From UBA1672 sp050633645 (GTDB lineage Bacteria > Pseudomonadota > Alphaproteobacteria > Micavibrionales > Micavibrionaceae): DNA of 64,000 bases. Location of the stretch: assembly GCA_050633645.1 (NCBI GenBank), contig JBOEGX010000001.1:62001-126000 (forward strand), given 5' to 3'. The notes under the pieces were generated by a model that had not been told where the DNA came from, did no database searches, and saw only the letters and a list, made by a program, of their open reading frames with translations. The position numbers and the translations under genes are program-made. Of the stretch, positions 60,375-64,000 are shown one piece after another. Position 1 is the first letter of the stretch. Each line of letters begins with the position of its first letter.

Positions 60375-61562
60375 ATGCTTGATTACCCTAATTTTTCATT
60401 TGAAATATCTGCGCGTGATGAAAAGTCACGGGCGCGAGTTGGGCGTTTGAAAACGCCGCATGGTGAGATTGAAACGCCGAATTACATTTTTTGTGGAACG
60501 AAGGCCAGTGTGAAAAATGTTTCGCCTGCACAGCTTCATGAGGCAAAGACGGATATTATCTTGTCGAATACCTATCATTTGATGCTTCAACCTGGGGCTG
60601 ACCTGGTCGAGAAAATGGGTGGGTTGCATAAATTCATGAATTGGAATGGCCCGTTGCTTACCGATAGTGGTGGTTTTCAGGTTTTTTCCTTGGGTGAGGG
60701 GACGATGGCCAATGAAATTAAGGGGCGTAATAACAAGGGGCATGACAATAAGAACTTGATGCGTATTACCGAAGATGGGTGCGTTTTTAAATCTTACACA
60801 GATGGTAAAACAATTAATCTAACGCCTGAATATTCAATGGAGATACAACGTAAGTTGGGCGCGGATTTGTTGATGCAGTTTGATGAATGCACACCGTATC
60901 ATGTTGATAAGGATTACACTGCGCGATCTATGGAGATGTCAATTCGTTGGGGGGATCGTTGCTTGGCGGAGTTTGAGCGTCATGATAATGGGGCGCAGGC
61001 GGTATATGGCATAGTGCAGGGCGGTGTGTATGAAGATTTACGTAAATATTCTGCCGAATATACAGCGGATCGTCCGTTTTTTGGGACGGCGATTGGGGGG
61101 TGTCTTGGTGGAACGGATGAGGAAATGCATACGGTTGTGGCGGCGTCTGTTCCGTATATTCATCCTGACCGTCCCATCCATTTTTTGGGGATTGGTCAGA
61201 TTAAGGATGTATTCCGTTTTGTGCGTTTGGGAATTGATACATTCGATTGTGTGATTCCAACGCGTCTAGCACGTCATGGTACGGCATATATAAAGGGCGG
61301 AGAAAAAGAGACTATAAACCTTAAAAATGCAAAGTACCGTGAGGATAAAAGCCCGTTGGACGAGCGTGTTGGCATCCCTGCGTCTTGTGAATATTCAAAG
61401 GCGTATATCCATCACCTTATTAAATCTAATGAATTGTTGGCCACACAGATTTTAGCGCAGCATAATATTGCGACGATGAACATGCTTATGCGGGAGGTTC
61501 GGGTTGCGATAAAAAATGGCTGCCTTGATGATCTTGAGAAAGAATGGCTTGGTTCATCTTAA
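60375..61562 (+). CDS. tgt: tRNA-guanine transglycosylase family protein
   Basis: Exchanges G34 for preQ1 in tRNAs with GUN anticodons. Catalytic features are kept: Asp of LLTDSGGFQVFSLGEG, DECTP, YGIVQGGVYEDL and IDTFDCVIPTRLARHG. The zinc site is unusual: the CxCxxC stretch is replaced by ERVGIPASCEYSKAYIHHL, leaving one Cys (338), so two canonical ligands are missing. 395 aa from ATG 60375 (GAGG upstream); GTG 60363 would add four residues. It follows the rpmB terminator, so it needs its own promoter. Confidence 0.85.
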   Translation: MLDYPNFSFEISARDEKSRARVGRLKTPHGEIETPNYIFCGTKASVKNVSPAQLHEAKTDIILSNTYHLMLQPGADLVEKMGGLHKFMNWNGPLLTDSGGFQVFSLGEGTMANEIKGRNNKGHDNKNLMRITEDGCVFKSYTDGKTINLTPEYSMEIQRKLGADLLMQFDECTPYHVDKDYTARSMEMSIRWGDRCLAEFERHDNGAQAVYGIVQGGVYEDLRKYSAEYTADRPFFGTAIGGCLGGTDEEMHTVVAASVPYIHPDRPIHFLGIGQIKDVFRFVRLGIDTFDCVIPTRLARHGTAYIKGGEKETINLKNAKYREDKSPLDERVGIPASCEYSKAYIHHLIKSNELLATQILAQHNIATMNMLMREVRVAIKNGCLDDLEKEWLGSS

Positions 61563-61645
61563 AATTTTCAAAAAGTAGATAATTTTAAACAAATATAAGC
61601 TTTTTCCTGTATGATTACGGTGTGTGAACAATAGGAAGTATTACA

Positions 61646-62575
61646 ATGGCTATAAGCTATGATCGTCAAAGCACGAAAATAGATTTGTTTTCCGTACTTG
61701 AGGAACACGCGGAGTGGTTTAATAAGCTGTCTTTGCATTTGTTTTATCCGCATGATGTGCGGGAAGATCAAAGCCTTGTTAGGCCTACATCCTTTGCGCA
61801 ATGGATTAATAATAACCATGAAAATCAGAGTGTTATTCAGCCAGAGATGATTGAAAAACTTTCGAACCTTCATTCTGAGTTGTTTCAGATGGCGCAGGGG
61901 TTGCAAAATCATGTTCAACGTACTCAGAGCAAGCCGAGCTATAAAGATTTTCATTCTTTCGTAACGATGTATGAAGAGTTCGCCATTAATATTAGGCGTT
62001 TGGAGCGTGAAATTTTATTGGATGGCAATGGGTTTGATGCGCTTACGGGGTTACGTAATGCGAAGTTAGTTGAAAAAGACGTGACGAGGGAGCTTGACCG
62101 GCTTGCCCGTCAGGGGCGAAATTTTTGTTTGGCTTTGGTGCGCGTTGATCATTTTAATAAAGTTCAGGCGAGTGTTAGCGATAATGAAATGACGGGGTAT
62201 ATCAGGCTTCTTGCGGATTTGATTAAGCTTAGTTTACGTTCTTTCGATGATGCATATTATTTGGATAATGGGGAATATCTTTTGTGCCTTAAACAATCTG
62301 AAATATCGGGTGGTATTTCTGCTTTGGAGCGATTAAGAAAAGAATTAGAGCGTCAGGCGATAAAGGTTACTATTGGAACTGACCCTGATGTAGCGATGAG
62401 TATGTCTTGTGTAATTGGGGAGCCCGTTGCGGGTGATAAGGCGGATGAGTTGATTGGTAATTTGCGCGAAGATTTGCATTCGAAAAATCAGATTAAAACG
62501 GATACTGTCTTACAGTATCATGAGCTTAGTCCTTTGCAGCGCTATGTCCAAGGCGCAGGAGACACCGCAAATTAA
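61646..62575 (+). CDS. CZB-like/degenerate GGDEF signalling protein
   Basis: 309 aa. The N-terminal half (LEEHAEWFNKLSLHLFYPHD, SFAQWIN, KLSNLHSELFQMAQ) resembles a CZB-type helical zinc-binding domain, with His residues at the right places but no clear Cys. The C-terminal half starts with FDALTGLRNAKLVE, the GGDEF-domain opening, yet the active-site motif reads DNGEY instead of GGDEF. It is probably inactive as a cyclase and may act as a c-di-GMP or protein sensor. It is followed by a PAS histidine kinase after 26 bp. Confidence 0.7.
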   Translation: MAISYDRQSTKIDLFSVLEEHAEWFNKLSLHLFYPHDVREDQSLVRPTSFAQWINNNHENQSVIQPEMIEKLSNLHSELFQMAQGLQNHVQRTQSKPSYKDFHSFVTMYEEFAINIRRLEREILLDGNGFDALTGLRNAKLVEKDVTRELDRLARQGRNFCLALVRVDHFNKVQASVSDNEMTGYIRLLADLIKLSLRSFDDAYYLDNGEYLLCLKQSEISGGISALERLRKELERQAIKVTIGTDPDVAMSMSCVIGEPVAGDKADELIGNLREDLHSKNQIKTDTVLQYHELSPLQRYVQGAGDTAN

Positions 62576-62601
62576 TTCAAATTTAGTTGGGTGAAGTTAT
62601 A

Positions 62602-64000
62602 ATGTCCGAAATGGATTTATCCGTCTTATTCAAGAAGATGCCTATTCCGCGCATTGTTTTTGGCGTGTCAGAAGGTAAAGTTGGCAATGTTCTTAAAATT
62701 AATGATCTTGCCTTGAGATATCTAAATTGCCAAGAGGATGCGGTTGTTGGTTTTTCCCTTAAAAATTTTATGGATGTTGAAAATGCACGGCATTTTGAGC
62801 AGTCAATCAAGGTTTGTTTATCACGTAAACGGACAGTGACAATGAAGGCGTTGCCAACAATTGCGGGTGGTCTTAAGGTTTACGGGTTTTGGGTTAGCCC
62901 TGTCACTGATGATAATGGCAATGTTACGTGCATTGATGTTCTTGGGCAGCTTGATGTACGGGATCAATCTATATTGCAGAGAGAACGTGATGATGCGATT
63001 TCTTTGTTGGCATCTGTCTTTGATGTGAGTGAGATTGGTATCATTGTTACAAATGAACACGGTAACATTATTCGTGTTAATGATAGTTTTATCAGGACAT
63101 ATGGTTGGGCGCGTGATGAGCTTGTTAATGATAGTTTTATTAATATTGTTGCGGAAGATGAAAAAGAAAAAACACGCATTAATCACAAGAAATTTATCAG
63201 TGTTGGTGTGCGTAGTACGGGGGAAGTTAAAATTCAGCGCCGAGATGGTGGCATTGCCAATGTATTGTTTACTTCGGCTACGCTTAGTTTGAGTCAAAAT
63301 CGAAAATTTTTGATTACTACAGTTATGGATATTACTTTGCGAAAACAGATGGAGCTTTCATTGCGTTTGGCAAAGGAGCAAGCAGATACAGCGAATAGGT
63401 CAAAGTCAACTTTTCTGGCGAATATGAGCCATGAACTTCGGACTCCGCTTAATGCGATTATCGGTTTTTCAGAGCTTATGATCAAGGCTACATTTGGTAA
63501 AATTGAGAATGAAAAGTATTGCGAATATATGGATGACATTCATATGAGTGCAGAACATTTGCTAGGCATTATTAATGAAGTTCTTGATATGTCGAAAATT
63601 GAGGCAGGTAAATTGGAGCTTCAGGAGGAAATTTTTGATCTTAAAGATTTAATTGTTTCTGTTTGCCGGATGACAACTTCACGCGTGTTTGCAAGTAATA
63701 TTAATATAGTTAGAGATATTGAAGACGGTTTGCCTAATGTGTATGCCGATTACCGATTGATCAGGCAGGTGATTATTAATTTAATCAGTAATGCTATTAA
63801 ATTTTCTAGTGCGGGGGCTGATATCAAGCTGACTGCGGGGATATGTGGTTATGGAGTGAAGATTAGTGTTATTGATCAGGGTGTTGGAATTAGTAAAGAT
63901 AAAATTGAGCAAGCATTGGAACCTTTTGGTCAGGTGTCTGACAGCCCTGAACGTCGTGATAATACAAATCAGGGTACGGGGCTTGGTTTACCTTTGGCTA
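62602..64000 (+). CDS. PAS-containing histidine kinase, 3' end outside window
   Basis: ATG 62602 opens MSEMDLSVLFKKMPIPRIVF. Two PAS-like regions follow (VGNVLKINDLALRYLNCQED and SEIGIIVTNEHGNIIRVNDS), then HisKA with FLANMSHELRTPLNAIIGFS, an N-box (QVIINLISNAIKFSS), the D-box VIDQGVGIS and the start of GTGLGLPLA, where the window ends. No membrane segment, so it is cytoplasmic. It follows the GGDEF-like gene and is likely co-transcribed. Output partner not visible. Confidence 0.9.
   Translation, partial: MSEMDLSVLFKKMPIPRIVFGVSEGKVGNVLKINDLALRYLNCQEDAVVGFSLKNFMDVENARHFEQSIKVCLSRKRTVTMKALPTIAGGLKVYGFWVSPVTDDNGNVTCIDVLGQLDVRDQSILQRERDDAISLLASVFDVSEIGIIVTNEHGNIIRVNDSFIRTYGWARDELVNDSFINIVAEDEKEKTRINHKKFISVGVRSTGEVKIQRRDGGIANVLFTSATLSLSQNRKFLITTVMDITLRKQMELSLRLAKEQADTANRSKSTFLANMSHELRTPLNAIIGFSELMIKATFGKIENEKYCEYMDDIHMSAEHLLGIINEVLDMSKIEAGKLELQEEIFDLKDLIVSVCRMTTSRVFASNINIVRDIEDGLPNVYADYRLIRQVIINLISNAIKFSSAGADIKLTAGICGYGVKISVIDQGVGISKDKIEQALEPFGQVSDSPERRDNTNQGTGLGLPLA

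Noticed and set aside
1..64000. CRISPR arrays, rRNA genes, IS elements
   Set aside because: No regularly spaced repeats, rRNA signatures or transposase genes were seen on reading.

Overview
The window looks like a chromosomal segment of a low-to-moderate GC alphaproteobacterium. Signs of this are the HIG1-domain protein, DUF4167 and DUF3126 proteins, the ubiG / lysC / RodZ-like / prfA / prmC / DUF4167 / clpB neighbourhood, an ornithine-lipid gene pair, an intracellular PHA depolymerase and a LuxR/LuxI pair. The genus cannot be fixed from sequence alone; a Micavibrio-like or another unnamed lineage is possible.

Layout. 1-12.6 kb: housekeeping genes (HIG1 fragment, ubiG, lysC, RodZ-like, prfA-prmC, DUF4167, clpB, a lipoprotein, a MurC/Mpl-like ligase, an M17 aminopeptidase). 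12.7-22 kb: tRNA-Ile2(CAT), a coupled BMT5-like methyltransferase/AlkB pair behind an intrinsic hairpin, rpsD, trmJ, an aroG-nadE-gltX run and an HD protein with PDEase-I-type motifs. 22-30.7 kb: lipid and envelope genes (LpxL-like, lpxK, waaA), a secreted Cys-rich paralogue pair, DUF3126, olsA/olsB-like genes, and a low-molecular-weight phosphatase. 30.6-38.5 kb: a large unknown protein, tRNA-Arg(ACG) overlapped by a truncated serine-recombinase remnant, and a five-gene signalling cluster (Tat-exported binding protein, two histidine kinases, two single-domain response regulators).

38.8-48.2 kb is an integrated element bounded by a perfect 29-bp direct repeat. The right copy is the 3' end of tRNA-Ser(GCT), with a tyrosine integrase beside it. 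The element carries an Xre-LuxR-LuxI quorum-sensing cassette, a serine resolvase, the C-terminal remnant of a T7-type single-subunit RNA polymerase, an RNase H-like protein apparently lacking catalytic residues, a ParB-like protein, and a possible defence-type gene coupled to the integrase. It looks like a decayed temperate podovirus or satellite that now carries accessory genes.

48.3-64 kb: a surface barrel-like protein, gatCAB with two extra small genes inserted, ruvX, a DUF45 metallopeptidase, PHA depolymerase with a histone-H1-like tail, a CobD/CbiB-like membrane protein, rpmB, a Tgt with an altered zinc site, a CZB-like/degenerate-GGDEF protein and a PAS histidine kinase cut by the window end.

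All assignments rest on reading translations and motifs by eye; no database search was run.
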